Shown: positions 34,285 through 43,428, counted from the stretch's first letter. The stretch: DNA of 64,000 nucleotides from Agromyces mariniharenae (GCF_008122505.1 NZ_VSSB01000001.1:1596891-1660890), one strand, 5' to 3'. Notes: generated by a model from the sequence alone, not told the origin. A program made the numbers and translations.

Positions 34285-35805
34285 ATGTCGCGCAATCCGG
34301 TGAAGCTCATCCCCGACGACTTCACGGCCGTCCCGTCGCTCGACGCGATTCCGGCGGTCGCGGTCGTCGGCGAGCTCGACGAACAGCGCCTCGACGCCAT
34401 CGGCGTGGTGGTCACGACCGACGGCGACCTGCCGGCAGGCGTGCCGCTCGATCGCGAGGCGCAGGCGCGCGCCGGGTTCGAGGCGAAGCCGGGCACGGTC
34501 CTCGCGCTCCCCGGTCGCGGCACGCCGCTCATCGTGCTCGTGGGCGCCGGCCCGTCGGCCGACCTCGGCACGGCGGTGCTCCGCGACGCGGCCGCCGCGC
34601 TCACCCGCGCCACCTCGCGGTTCGGCCGCATCGGGGTCCGGGTGCCGACGATCGGGTCGACGGATGCCGCGGCGGCTGCCCAGGCGCTGGCCGAGGGCGC
34701 GATCCTCGCCCGCTACCGCTACTCCGAGCTGCAGCGGAAGCCGAAGGACACCCCGCTCGAACGCGTGGAACTGCTGCTCGACGGGTTCGATCGCGCCGCG
34801 GCATCCGCCGGCGTGAAGACCGGGGTCGTCACGGCGAGCGCCGCGGCGATCGCGCGGGACCTCGCGAACGCGCCGCCCGGACACCTGACCGCGACCGACC
34901 TGGCCGACGTGGCGGTCCAGCTCGGTCGCCGGTTCGGGTTCGACGTCGAGGTCTTCGACCGGCAGCAGCTCATCGAGCTGGGCTGCGGCGGCCTGCTCGG
35001 CGTGAACGCCGGCAGTGCCGAGGAGCCGCGCATGGTCAAGCTCCGCTACGCCCCGCCGGGCGGCGCGTCCACCGGCCACCTCGGCCTCGTCGGCAAGGGC
35101 ATCATGTACGACTCGGGCGGCATCAGCCTGAAGCCGTCGGACCCGATGCACCTGCTCATGAAGATGGACATGGGCGGCGCGGCATCCGTGCTCGCGACGT
35201 TCACGACGCTGCGCGCACTCCGGGCGACCGCGACGGTGACCGGCTGGCTCATGTGCACCGACAACATGCCGTCGGGGTCGGCGTACAAGCTCGGCGACGT
35301 GCTGACCGCCCGCGGCGGCACGACGGTCGAGGTGAGGAACACCGATGCCGAGGGCCGGCTCGTCATGATGGACGCGCTCGTGCTCGCGAACGAGGAGGGC
35401 GTCGACGCGATCGTCGACATCGCCACGCTCACCGGCACGGCGCTCATGGCGCTCGGCCCGTCGCTCGCGGCGGTGATCGGCAACGACGCGACGATGATCG
35501 CGCTGGTGAAGGATGCCGCGGCAGCCACGGACGAGCGTGTGTGGGAGTTGCCCCTCGAGCGGAAGTACCGCACGCAGCTCGATTCGGATGTCGCAGACCT
35601 CGCGAACATCGGCGGCCCCTATGCCGGGGCGACCACGGCGGCGCTGTTCCTCGCGGAGTTCGTGGGCGAGACGCCGTGGGCGCACCTCGACATCGCGGGC
35701 ACCATGCAGTCGGAGGCGGACGACGCCTTGCGGTCGAAGGGCGCGACCGGCTTCGGCGCGCGCCTGCTCATCGAGGTGGCGCGGGAGTTCCGGCCCGCGA
35801 AGTGA
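34285..35805 (+). CDS. pepA: Leucyl aminopeptidase (M17 family)
   Basis: A 506-residue cytosolic metallo-aminopeptidase. The N-terminal macrodomain-like part is followed by the catalytic domain: GLVGKGIMYDSGGISLKPSD with the metal-binding Lys/Asp, MKMDMGGAA, and the family signature NTDAEGR (N352-R358), then DIATLTG near the C-terminal part. All metal ligands are present. It removes N-terminal residues from peptides, mainly in protein turnover. ATG 34285 has an AAGGAGG ribosome site. Length is normal and the gene appears monocistronic or co-transcribed with the small gene 36 bp downstream. Confidence 0.95.
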   Translation: MSRNPVKLIPDDFTAVPSLDAIPAVAVVGELDEQRLDAIGVVVTTDGDLPAGVPLDREAQARAGFEAKPGTVLALPGRGTPLIVLVGAGPSADLGTAVLRDAAAALTRATSRFGRIGVRVPTIGSTDAAAAAQALAEGAILARYRYSELQRKPKDTPLERVELLLDGFDRAAASAGVKTGVVTASAAAIARDLANAPPGHLTATDLADVAVQLGRRFGFDVEVFDRQQLIELGCGGLLGVNAGSAEEPRMVKLRYAPPGGASTGHLGLVGKGIMYDSGGISLKPSDPMHLLMKMDMGGAASVLATFTTLRALRATATVTGWLMCTDNMPSGSAYKLGDVLTARGGTTVEVRNTDAEGRLVMMDALVLANEEGVDAIVDIATLTGTALMALGPSLAAVIGNDATMIALVKDAAAATDERVWELPLERKYRTQLDSDVADLANIGGPYAGATTAALFLAEFVGETPWAHLDIAGTMQSEADDALRSKGATGFGARLLIEVAREFRPAK

Positions 35806-35841
35806 GCGTGCGGGACGCATACCGCACGGAAGGGGGAGATC

Positions 35842-36243
35842 GTGCTCGGAGACCGGTTGGGTGAGATCACGGGGAGCGTCACGTACCAGCGAGTGCTCCG
35901 CGACGACGACGGCATGAAGCTCGAGACATCGTTCCAGGCGACCGGGACGTTCCTCGGGGTGAGCGTCAGCGACGTCGGGACCTACGTGACGGTGCTGCGC
36001 CCCGACGGGACGCAGTACAGCGAGGGGCGCGGCATCATGACGACCGAGGACGGGCGGACTGCCACCTGGACCGGCCACGGCCTCGGCCGGTCGGACCACG
36101 CCGGCGCGGCCAGTCACCGTGGATCGCTGTGCTATCAGACGATGCCCGACGAGTGGGCCCGGCTGGCCGACGTGCTCGTGCTGTTCGAGTACGGCGTGGG
36201 CGCCGACGGCGCGACCACGTCGGAGTACTGGGAGTGGAAGTAG
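35842..36243 (+). CDS. Small conserved hypothetical protein
   Basis: A 133-residue soluble protein starting at GTG with GGGGGAG 5 nt upstream. The sequence is strand-rich with regular alternation (ITGSVTYQRVLRDDDGMKL, GTFLGVSVSDVGTYVTVLR, TATWTGHGLGRSD and FEYGVGADGATTSEYWEWK), suggesting a small beta-barrel or calycin-like fold. I do not recognise a family. It lies 36 bp after pepA on the same strand and its stop is only 7 bp from the convergent stop of the LuxR-type regulator. Confidence 0.65.
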   Translation: MLGDRLGEITGSVTYQRVLRDDDGMKLETSFQATGTFLGVSVSDVGTYVTVLRPDGTQYSEGRGIMTTEDGRTATWTGHGLGRSDHAGAASHRGSLCYQTMPDEWARLADVLVLFEYGVGADGATTSEYWEWK

Positions 36244-36250
36244 CCGACCG

Positions 36251-39200
36251 TCAGCGCAGGGCGCCCGCGCGGTACGCCGCCTCGGTGCGCGTGGCCGCGC
36301 CGAGCTTGCGCAGGATCGCCGAGACGTGCACGCTCGCGGTCTTGCCGCTGATGAAGAGCCGCTCGCCGATCTGGCGGTTGCTGAGACCCTCGGCGATGAG
36401 TTCGAGTACCTGCCGCTCCCGCGCGGTGAGCTCCGCGGCGGCGAGCACGTCGGCGTCGGACGGCGTGCCGGCCACGCCCGCCTCGGGCGCGACGAGCCCC
36501 GCGCCGCCGCCCACGCCCTCGAGCGCGATGCCGGCCGCCGCGGCGACGCGCACGACCCGATCGTGCACCGCGATGACGCCGCCCGAGTCGGCGACGTCGA
36601 GCGCGGCCTGCAGCGACGTGCGCGCGGCCGCGCGGTCGGCGCCCGCCAGCTCGGCCTCGCCCTGGCGCAGCAGCGCGTAGGCGATGAGGAATCCGGGTGC
36701 CTCGGGAGCCGCGGCGGCCTCGACGGCGGCGCGCCATGCCGCGACGTCGGTGCCCGCGTCGCCGGCTCCTGCGCCCTCGGATGCCTCCGCGAGCTCGGCC
36801 TCGAACGCGGCCGCCCACACCGGCTGCGTCGGCCAGTACGACAGCTGCTCGAGGAGCGAACGGAACTCGGGCACGGCCTCGGCGACCTCGATGGCGACGG
36901 CCTCGCTCACCGCGTGCGGCCGCGCGCGGACCGCCGCGACCACGCGCGCGGCGACCCAGAGGAACGGCAGCGCGTAGCCGGCGAGCGGGGCGTGCCGCTC
37001 GTGCAGCAGCGGACGCACCTCGCGCCAGGCCGCGGGCAGGTCGTCGTTGGCGAGCGCGATCTCGGCGGCGACGCGACCGACGCCGAGGCGCGTCTGCATC
37101 TCGACCTCCATGACCGCGGCCATCGATGGACGCGAGCTCTGCCAGAGTCGCGTCGCGCGCTCGGTCTCACCGCGCCAGAGCAGCGCCCAGATGCGCGCGC
37201 GCAGCAGGTACACCGTGAAGGGCGTCGGCGGGTCGAGCGCGAGGGCGCGGTCGATGAGCTCCTCTGCGCGCTCCCACTCGCCGAGCGCGAATAGCGGGTC
37301 GACGGCGTTCGACGCGAGGATGACCCCCGAGCTGCGCTCGACGCCCTGCGCGCGCGCCTGCGCGAGCCCCTCTTCGGCGAGGCGCACGGCCTCGTGGTAG
37401 TGCCCGACGAGGTAGTGCTGGTCGGAGGCGTTGGTCCAGTAGCGCAGCAGCGCGGCGCCGTCGCCGTCGGCGAGCTCGCGGGCGCGCTCGAGGAGCGCGA
37501 GCCCCTCGACGACGTCGCCCCGGTCGGCGCGGCTGATGCCGGCGATGTTCGTGGCGATGGACGAGTAGCGCGGCGAGCCGATCTCGGTCGCGACCGCGAG
37601 GGCGCGGTCGGCGGTCTCGACGGCGTCGTCGAGCCGACCGTCGATCATGAGGCGGCCGGCGAGCGCGGTGAGCGTGGTCGCCCGCAGCTCGGTGGGTCCG
37701 GTGTCGCCGCGGGCGTCGAGCGCGGCGAGCGCCTCCTCGAGCACGGCGACCGAGCCGGCCTTGCCGACGTTGGCGAGGTAGAGGCCCTTGTCGCGCAGCA
37801 GCCGCGGGTAGTTGGGGTCGTCGCGCGGGCACTCGGCGAGCGCCGCCTTCACGAGCGCGAGGCTGCGGTCGCCCTCGCCGGCGTTGCGCAGGTGCGAGGC
37901 GGTGCGGCCCATGAGCTCGAGCTTGCTCATGCCCGCGAGCGCGGCCGCGTCGGGCACCACGTCCCACAGTCCGAGCGCCCGCTCGCCGAGCTGGGCCGCC
38001 GTGCCGTACGCGGCGGCGGCTCGCGCCTCGCGCATGGCCTGCATGGTGGCCGGGAAGGCCTTCGCGGCGTCGTGGGCGCCGAGCCAGTGGTAGGAGATCT
38101 CGGCGGCGAGACGCCTGGCGCCCGCCGCAGCCGCGGCCTCGTAGGCCTCGGCGTAACGCGCGTGGAACCGCGCACGCTCGCCGGGCAGCAGGTCGGAGAG
38201 GATGGCCTCGCGCACGAGCGCGTGCCGGAAGGCGTAGTCGTCGCCCTCGATGGTGAGCACGCCGAACAGGACGGCCTGGCGGGCCGCGGCGTCGAGCTCG
38301 TCGGCCGTGCCGGTGTAGACGGCCTCGAGCATGGCGTGGGAGACGCGCACCCCGCCCGTTGAGATCAGGCGGAGCAGCCCCTGCGCCGGCTCGGGCAGGC
38401 GCTCGTAGCGGGCGAGCAGCAGGTCGCGGAGCGTGTCGGGCACGAAGCCCTCGTCGCGGCATCCGTCGATGCCGACGAGCTCCTCGACGAAGAACGGCAC
38501 GCCGTCGCTGCGGCGGAACACGGTGTCGAGCACGCGCTCGCTCGGCACCTCGTCGACGATGAGCGACTTCGTGAGCTTCTTGACCTGCACCTTGGTGAGC
38601 CGCCCGAGCTCGCGGCGCTCGACCCAGCGATCGCGCTCGGCCTCGGAGAGGAAGTCGCGCACCGGGTGGCCCCGGGTCAGGTCTTCGGTGCGGTAGCTCA
38701 GCACCGTGAGCACCCGGCTCGAGCCGAGCGCGCGCATCAGGAACCGGAGCAGGGCCAGGCTGGCCGCGTCGATCCAGTGGAGGTCTTCGATCACGAAGAC
38801 GATGGGGTGCTCGCGCGAGAACGTCTCGAGCAGCACCGCGATGGCCTCGTGCAGCTGGCCGGTGGCCGACCCCGCCGCGACCGGCGTGACGGGCGGCACG
38901 ATGGTGGCCACGGATGACTCGCCGGACACGAGCTCGGGCAGCAGCGCGATGAGCGCCGCGCGGCCGGGGCCGACGGCGTCGAGCATGCGCTGCGCGCCCA
39001 CCTCGGAGAGCAGCGTGCGGAGCGCGGTCTTGACGGGGGCGTAGGGTGCCGCGACGCTGCCGAGGTCGACGCACTGCCCGGCGAGCAGGCGCACGTCGTC
39101 GGGGAGGCCGGCCTCGAACTCGCGGATGAGGCGGGTCTTGCCGATGCCGGCCTCGCCGCCGATGATGACGGTGAAGGGGGCGCCCGCGCGCACCTCGGCG

Positions 39201-39265
39201 AGGCGTTCGTTCAGCATCGCGAGGTCGGCGTCGCGGCCGATCATTGCCGGCGCTGACGTGGTCAC
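36251..39265 (-). CDS. LuxR-family (MalT-like) regulator with AAA ATPase domain
   Basis: A 1004-residue large LuxR-type regulator. The N-terminal STAND/AAA domain has Walker A GGEAGIGKT and Walker B VFVIEDLHWID; a central winged-helix and long TPR-like helical region follow; the C-terminal 60 residues are a LuxR helix-turn-helix, LTARERQVLELIAEGLSNRQ and onwards to KTASVHVSAILRKL. This is the classical ATP-dependent activator plan of MalT and its many actinobacterial relatives. The start is probably GTG 39265, with CACCAT 6 nt upstream; an ATG at 39244 just before GRDADL is the alternative. It lies 110 bp downstream of a small-protein gene on the same strand. Confidence 0.9.
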   Translation of the reverse strand: MTTSAPAMIGRDADLAMLNERLAEVRAGAPFTVIIGGEAGIGKTRLIREFEAGLPDDVRLLAGQCVDLGSVAAPYAPVKTALRTLLSEVGAQRMLDAVGPGRAALIALLPELVSGESSVATIVPPVTPVAAGSATGQLHEAIAVLLETFSREHPIVFVIEDLHWIDAASLALLRFLMRALGSSRVLTVLSYRTEDLTRGHPVRDFLSEAERDRWVERRELGRLTKVQVKKLTKSLIVDEVPSERVLDTVFRRSDGVPFFVEELVGIDGCRDEGFVPDTLRDLLLARYERLPEPAQGLLRLISTGGVRVSHAMLEAVYTGTADELDAAARQAVLFGVLTIEGDDYAFRHALVREAILSDLLPGERARFHARYAEAYEAAAAAGARRLAAEISYHWLGAHDAAKAFPATMQAMREARAAAAYGTAAQLGERALGLWDVVPDAAALAGMSKLELMGRTASHLRNAGEGDRSLALVKAALAECPRDDPNYPRLLRDKGLYLANVGKAGSVAVLEEALAALDARGDTGPTELRATTLTALAGRLMIDGRLDDAVETADRALAVATEIGSPRYSSIATNIAGISRADRGDVVEGLALLERARELADGDGAALLRYWTNASDQHYLVGHYHEAVRLAEEGLAQARAQGVERSSGVILASNAVDPLFALGEWERAEELIDRALALDPPTPFTVYLLRARIWALLWRGETERATRLWQSSRPSMAAVMEVEMQTRLGVGRVAAEIALANDDLPAAWREVRPLLHERHAPLAGYALPFLWVAARVVAAVRARPHAVSEAVAIEVAEAVPEFRSLLEQLSYWPTQPVWAAAFEAELAEASEGAGAGDAGTDVAAWRAAVEAAAAPEAPGFLIAYALLRQGEAELAGADRAAARTSLQAALDVADSGGVIAVHDRVVRVAAAAGIALEGVGGGAGLVAPEAGVAGTPSDADVLAAAELTARERQVLELIAEGLSNRQIGERLFISGKTASVHVSAILRKLGAATRTEAAYRAGALR

Positions 39266-39375
39266 CCTCTCATGGTGCCACTCACCGCCGACACCGCGCA
39301 CGGCGCCGTCGGGACCGGGATCGGGTCCGACGACGCCGCGCGGGACGTCATCGCCGCGCATGGCGGCCGCGAGGC

Positions 39376-39573
39376 TCACCGCAGGGCGAGCTGCGGCGCA
39401 CGGCGGTGCGCACGGTGGCGGCGGTGGACGCGGTGGGCGACCGGCTCGTGCGACGCCCCCGCGTCACCCGAGTCGCGCTCGTCGGCGGCCATGCGGCGGC
39501 TGATCTCGCGCTCGGCCGCGAGCACGTCGGCGCGGTGCGAGCCGAGGACGACGAAGTCTGCCGAGAACTGCAT
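39376..39573 (-). CDS. Small basic protein, paralogue of the one at 43213
   Basis: A 65-residue protein starting MQFSADFVVLGSHRADVLAA and ending in a basic, His/Arg-rich tail APQLALR. A CAGGAGG ribosome site lies 5 nt before the ATG. The protein at 43213-43398 aligns from end to end: MQ-x-SADF, H-x-ADV, AEREI, a variable basic middle and P-x-LALR at the terminus. Shared ends with a variable middle are good evidence that both are real genes. Family unknown; no membrane segment. The upstream region also matches that of its paralogue. Confidence 0.75.
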   Translation of the reverse strand: MQFSADFVVLGSHRADVLAAEREISRRMAADERDSGDAGASHEPVAHRVHRRHRAHRRAPQLALR

Positions 39574-39615
39574 GATTCCTCCTGGAGTCGTTCCGATGCT
39601 TCCGATCGGATGCCT

Positions 39616-39701
39616 GCAGCGTGCGCGCTAAGGCACCCTGGACCCATCGGGCGATCGCCCTATTTCCGGGCACGGTGGGATGCGGGGCACCTGAGGTGCC
39701 C
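39616..39701 (-). promoter_or_regulatory. Conserved upstream block of small-protein gene 1
   Basis: Read on the plus strand: AGCGTGCGCGCTAAGGCA, then 25 bp from its first base CCCATCGGGCGATCGCCCTAT (12-bp palindrome GGGCGATCGCCC), then the 8-1-8 palindrome GGGCACCT-G-AGGTGCCC at 39685-39701. The first two words and a CCTGAGGTRCCC core recur with almost the same spacing in front of the paralogue at 43398. Likely promoter with regulator sites. Confidence 0.6.
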
Positions 39702-39787
39702 TCGAGCGCCCGGGCGGCAGGGGGCCCGGGCGTGCCGGTCGACGGGGTCGATCGGCGAGGCGCGTTCGTTCGTCGGGTCGTGTCGGC

Positions 39788-39898
39788 TCAGTGCAGCAGC
39801 GTCGGCGTACGGTGGTACCCGTCACGCCGGAACTGCACGAGCGAGGTCGTGATCGCCGCAGCGGCGAGCAGGCCCAGCACGAGCAAGGTCGCGAACAT
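39788..39898 (-). CDS. 36-residue membrane peptide
   Basis: A very short gene: MFATLLVLGLLAAAAITTSL is followed by VQFRRDGYHRTPTLLH and TGA. The first 20 residues are one transmembrane helix and the tail RRDGYHRTPT is a motif I associate with small actinobacterial membrane peptides. AAAGGAGGT lies 6 nt before the ATG, close to an ideal ribosome site. It begins 17 bp after the stop of the PNPOx-fold gene on the same strand and is probably co-transcribed. Function unknown. Confidence 0.72.
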   Translation of the reverse strand: MFATLLVLGLLAAAAITTSLVQFRRDGYHRTPTLLH

Positions 39899-39915
39899 CG
39901 CGCACCTCCTTTCCA

Positions 39916-40590
39916 TCATCGAAGTCTGTCGACCCGGCCCGACCCCGTCGTCAGGGCGAGCACGGAATCGGGGATCGGGGTCCCCTCTGGAGTGAGGGGG
40001 GACGGCTCGGGCGCACCCCAGGCGCGCGCGAGCGGCACGACGCCGGCCCAGACCGCGTGGTCCTCGCCGTCGTCGGGGTCCTCGGATGCCCCGGCGGCGC
40101 GTCGCTTCATGACGACGTCGTCCAGGGCGAGCCGCAGCACGCGCGTGGCCGCCGTCTCCTTGCGCGTCATCGCACGCACCTCGGCGGACCGGCCGGGCAT
40201 GAGCCGTTCGGAGAGCGCGAGCAGCGCGGCATCCGCCTGCTCGTCGTCGACCGGCTCGAGCACGCCGTAGACCACGGCGCTGCGGTAGTTCATGGAGCTG
40301 TCGAACAGCGACCGTGCGAACACGAGCCCGTCGAGCGCGGTCACCGAGAAGGCGACCGTCGAACGCTCGGCCGCCGCGCGGAGCGCGAAGCCGCCGCCCG
40401 TCGAGCCGTGCACGAGCACGTGCTCCCCCACCCGCGCGAAGCCCATGGGCACCACGATCGGCGTGCCGTCGGCCACGGCCACGAGGTGCCCCACGAGCTC
40501 GGTGTCGAGCAGCTCGAAGAGCTCGTCGCGGTCGGTGGTCTGGCGCTCGGACAGGCGTCGGATGCGGCGGGCGGCGGTGGTGTTCGTCAT
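39916..40590 (-). CDS. Pyridoxamine 5'-phosphate oxidase-fold flavoprotein
   Basis: A 224-residue protein with the split-barrel FMN-binding pattern: HLVAVADGTPIVVPMGFARVG, LVHGSTGGGFALRAAAE, VAFSVTALDGLVFARSLFD and SMNYRSAVVYGVLEPV. This is the pyridoxamine-oxidase-like/flavin-nucleotide-binding family often encoded next to MocR regulators. It may oxidise B6 vitamers or reduce another substrate with bound FMN; the exact reaction is not visible. It is transcribed divergently from a GntR/aminotransferase regulator across a 93-bp region with an inverted repeat. Confidence 0.85.
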   Translation of the reverse strand: MTNTTAARRIRRLSERQTTDRDELFELLDTELVGHLVAVADGTPIVVPMGFARVGEHVLVHGSTGGGFALRAAAERSTVAFSVTALDGLVFARSLFDSSMNYRSAVVYGVLEPVDDEQADAALLALSERLMPGRSAEVRAMTRKETAATRVLRLALDDVVMKRRAAGASEDPDDGEDHAVWAGVVPLARAWGAPEPSPLTPEGTPIPDSVLALTTGSGRVDRLR

Positions 40591-40616
40591 GGTCACGCTG
40601 CTAGTCTCGCGAGCAC

Positions 40617-40639
40617 ACTGGTTCGCCGTGCAGACCAGT
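40617..40639. promoter_or_regulatory. Probable MocR operator
   Basis: ACTGGT-N11-ACCAGT, an inverted repeat in the 93-bp divergent promoter region, followed by further CAGTCCAGT half-sites at about 40658. MocR regulators typically bind such repeats between themselves and the divergently transcribed target. Confidence 0.5.
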
Positions 40640-40683
40640 TCTCGCAGCATCCGGCAGTCCAGTCGAGCGGATCGGAGGGCGCC

Positions 40684-42165
40684 GTGGACGGACCCATCCT
40701 CGTGATCGACCGCGACGGCGGCCTGCCGATCGGCGTGCAGCTCGTCGACGGGCTGCGCCGCGGCATCCTCGACGGCGCCCTGCGTGCGGGCGACCGGATG
40801 CCTTCCACGCGCGGCCTCGCATCCGAGCTCGGCGTCTCGCGCAGCGCCGTCGTCGGCGCCTACGAGCAGCTCGCGGGCGAGGGCTACCTCGAGATGCGGC
40901 AGGGTGCGCCCACGCGCGTCGCGGACCTCGCGCGGCGCGACGTCGCGGCATCCGTCGGCATGGAGGTCGCGTCGGGCGACCGACCGCAGGAGGGTCGGCC
41001 GGACACCCGACGCGAGTCGACGACGGCCGGGCGCGCCGCGCGGGCCGTGGGCGAGCGGACCGTGCCCCGCATCGACCTGCTGCCGGGCCGGCCCTCGACG
41101 TCGCGCATCGACACGCGCGCCTGGCGGTCGGCCTGGCGCGAGGCGGCGGCCCGCGACATCCCGTCGGAGTCCCCGCGGCGCTTCGGCGTGCCGCGCCTGC
41201 GCGAGGAGATCGCCGACCACTTGCGCATGGCTCGCGGCGTCGCGTGCGAGGCCGACGACATCGTCGTCACTGCGGGCACGAGCGAGGCGCTCTCGCTGAG
41301 CGCCTCCGCCCTGGCTGTGGCGCTCGGTCGCCCTCCGGTCGTCGCGGTCGAGCACCCCGGCTACCCATCGGCCCGGCGCACGCTCGAGCTGCACGGCGCG
41401 CGCACCGTGCCCGTCGCGGTCGACGCCGACGGCATCGTGGTCGAGTCGCTGCGACGGATGCCGCGGCCGCCCGACGCGGTCATGGTCACGCCGAGCCACC
41501 AGTACCCGCTCGGCGGGCGGCTGCCGGTGGCGATCCGCCTCGAGCTGCTCGAGTGGGCCCGCGAGGCGGGCGCGATCGTGCTCGAGGACGACTACGACAG
41601 CGAGTACCGGCACCTCGGCCCGCCCCTGCCCGCACTCGCGTCGCTCGACGACGCCGGCCGCGCGGTGCTCGTGGGCAGCTTCTCGAAGGTGCTCACGCCG
41701 TGGCTGCGCCTGGGCTACGTCGTGCTGCCCGACAACCCCGGGCTGCGCGCGGCGTACGCGACCATGCGCGCCGACGACCGGTGCCCGGTGCCCGGGGTGG
41801 TGCAGGACGCCGTGGCGAACCTGCTCGCGAACGGCTCGGTGCGGCGCCACATCGCCGGAACGCGGCGCGACTACGCGCACCGGCGCCGGCTCGTGCTCGA
41901 CGCGCTCGACGGCCTGCCCGGCGCGCCGCTCAGCGGACTCGACGGCGGGCTGCACGCCGTGGTGCGCCTGCCCGGCGCCGCGGCATCCGCTGCCGTGCTC
42001 GGACGGCTCGACGACGAGGGCGTCGCGGTGGCGCCGCTCGGCGACTACTCCGCCGTGCCGGGCGAGGAGGAGCCGGGCATCGTGATCGGCTACGCGGGCG
42101 TCGCCGACACGCAGCTCGTGGAGGGCCTGGGACGCATCCGCGCGGCGATCCTCGCGGTGCTCTGA
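40684..42165 (+). CDS. MocR/PdxR-type regulator (GntR helix-turn-helix plus aminotransferase domain)
   Basis: A 493-residue fusion. The N-terminal GntR winged helix is GLRRGILDGALRAGDRMPST followed by LASELGVSRSAVVGAYEQLAGEGYL. After a flexible linker (about residues 80-130) comes a fold type I aminotransferase-like domain with VTAGTSEALSLSA, DDYDSEYR and the PLP-lysine motif GSFSKVLTPWLRLGY. Such proteins sense pyridoxal 5'-phosphate or an amino-acid adduct and control a neighbouring gene; the divergent PNPOx-fold gene is the obvious target, which supports a PdxR-like role in vitamin B6 metabolism. The GTG start follows GGAGGG. Confidence 0.88.
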   Translation: MDGPILVIDRDGGLPIGVQLVDGLRRGILDGALRAGDRMPSTRGLASELGVSRSAVVGAYEQLAGEGYLEMRQGAPTRVADLARRDVAASVGMEVASGDRPQEGRPDTRRESTTAGRAARAVGERTVPRIDLLPGRPSTSRIDTRAWRSAWREAAARDIPSESPRRFGVPRLREEIADHLRMARGVACEADDIVVTAGTSEALSLSASALAVALGRPPVVAVEHPGYPSARRTLELHGARTVPVAVDADGIVVESLRRMPRPPDAVMVTPSHQYPLGGRLPVAIRLELLEWAREAGAIVLEDDYDSEYRHLGPPLPALASLDDAGRAVLVGSFSKVLTPWLRLGYVVLPDNPGLRAAYATMRADDRCPVPGVVQDAVANLLANGSVRRHIAGTRRDYAHRRRLVLDALDGLPGAPLSGLDGGLHAVVRLPGAAASAAVLGRLDDEGVAVAPLGDYSAVPGEEEPGIVIGYAGVADTQLVEGLGRIRAAILAVL

Positions 42166-42288
42166 GCCGCGCGGCGCCCGTCCGGATCCGCCCTGCGAGG
42201 GATTGCGCTTCCCGGCACGGTCGATAGGCTGGCGCGAGCGGCGCGCCCGATGCTGACGCGCCGTTCGGCACGTCGGTGGGGAGGCTCG

Positions 42289-42768
42289 GTGGGGAGTGGA
42301 CTCGGCAGGTCGGCGCGCGCCGTCGGCGGCGTGATCGTCGGCGTGGTCGTCGCGGTCGTCGCGCTGAGCGGATGCATCGCGCAACCCGCCGCGACCCCGC
42401 CACCGGTCACCGTCTTCGCGACCGTCACGGCGACCCCCACGCCGCCGCCCGTCACCACGCCACCGCCCGCGGCTGCGCCCGAGCCCGTCGCGCCCGAGCC
42501 GGTGCCCAACGCGCCCGCTCCCGTCGTCGAATGGGGTCCGGCGTACGACACAGGCCCCCGACCGGGCGCGAACGGCACCCCGGTGCTCGACGGCAACGGC
42601 GTCCCGTACAGTTACGCCGTCGTCGAGGGCGACAGCTTCTTCGACATCGCGCAGCGCTTCGAGCTGCCGCAGCAGCAGCTCCTGCGCATGAACCCCCAGA
42701 TCCACAACTACGGGGAGACGGTCTACATCGGCGACGTCATCAACCTCGACTGGACGAAGACGGGGTGA
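42289..42768 (+). CDS. LysM-domain lipoprotein
   Basis: A 159-residue surface protein. A short basic segment, a hydrophobic stretch VGGVIVGVVVAVVALSGC and a lipobox ALSGC define a lipoprotein signal. A Pro/Thr/Ala-rich spacer of about 60 residues crosses the wall, and the C-terminus is a LysM peptidoglycan-binding module, YAVVEGDSFFDIAQRFELPQ followed by LLRMNPQIHNYG and IGDVINL. The GTG at 42289 is favoured because GGGGAGG precedes it; an in-frame ATG at 42250 would add 13 residues. It probably attaches to peptidoglycan from the membrane side. Confidence 0.8.
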   Translation: MGSGLGRSARAVGGVIVGVVVAVVALSGCIAQPAATPPPVTVFATVTATPTPPPVTTPPPAAAPEPVAPEPVPNAPAPVVEWGPAYDTGPRPGANGTPVLDGNGVPYSYAVVEGDSFFDIAQRFELPQQQLLRMNPQIHNYGETVYIGDVINLDWTKTG

Positions 42769-42772
42769 TCCC

Positions 42773-43168
42773 GTGGTCGTGAGCGAGGTGGTCACCATCG
42801 CACCGTGGAATCCGTGGCCGCTGGTGTTCCCGGGCATCGTGCTCGTCGTGGCGGTCATGGCGTCATTCGTCGGCGGCCACTACCGCTCGAAGACCATGCG
42901 GGAGTCGGGCTACGCGCTCTTCGTGGTGGGCGGACTCGCGGCCGCGTGGATGACCTGGTCGATGTCCGGCCTCTGGGACGCGAGCGCCCGCGAGGAGGCG
43001 CTCGTGGCCGCCGGCTACGAGTCGCCGACCTTCTCGGGCACCACTGACGTGGTGGGGGGCGAGCTGCCGCCCATGGCGTGGCAGGCGATCCGCGACGGCG
43101 AGCGCGTGCGCGGCGTGCTGCATCCCCTCGACGGCGACCGGTGGGAGATCCGCGAGCTGCCCGAGTGA
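42773..43168 (+). CDS. Small membrane protein
   Basis: A 131-residue protein with two transmembrane helices, WPLVFPGIVLVVAVMASFVG and YALFVVGGLAAAWMTWSMSG, followed by an extracytoplasmic or cytosolic soluble tail of about 65 residues. It begins 4 bp after the LysM lipoprotein stop and is probably in the same operon, perhaps as a wall-associated partner. Start is GTG 42773 or the in-frame GTG two codons later. Family not recognised. Confidence 0.68.
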   Translation: MVVSEVVTIAPWNPWPLVFPGIVLVVAVMASFVGGHYRSKTMRESGYALFVVGGLAAAWMTWSMSGLWDASAREEALVAAGYESPTFSGTTDVVGGELPPMAWQAIRDGERVRGVLHPLDGDRWEIRELPE

Positions 43169-43212
43169 CGTCGGACGGGGCCCGGGCGCCGTCGAGGTGA
43201 GCCGCACCGCCG

Positions 43213-43398
43213 TCATCGCAGCGCCAGCCTCGGCGAGCGACGTGCACGCCGACGACGGGCGACGGATGCCGCGACGGGCGGCTCCGGGTCGAGCGCGCGA
43301 CGCTCGGCGATGAGTCGGCGGAGCTCGATCTCGCGCTCCGCGCGTGCGACGTCGGCGAGGTGTCCGTGGAACGACGTGAAGTCGGCCGAGTGCTGCAT
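43213..43398 (-). CDS. Small basic protein, paralogue of the one at 39376
   Basis: A 61-residue protein, MQHSADFTSFHGHLADVARA, AEREIELRRLIAERRALDP and a basic C-terminus ending SPRLALR. A GGGAGGG ribosome site precedes the ATG. It aligns with the 65-residue protein at 39376-39573 at both ends and in the AEREI core. It is single-gene, converging on the membrane-protein gene. Function unknown; a small helical nucleic-acid-binding protein would fit the charge but is a guess. Confidence 0.72.
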   Translation of the reverse strand: MQHSADFTSFHGHLADVARAEREIELRRLIAERRALDPEPPVAASVARRRRARRSPRLALR

Positions 43399-43428
43399 GG
43401 GGTCCCTCCCAGGTGGTGCGTGATGACC

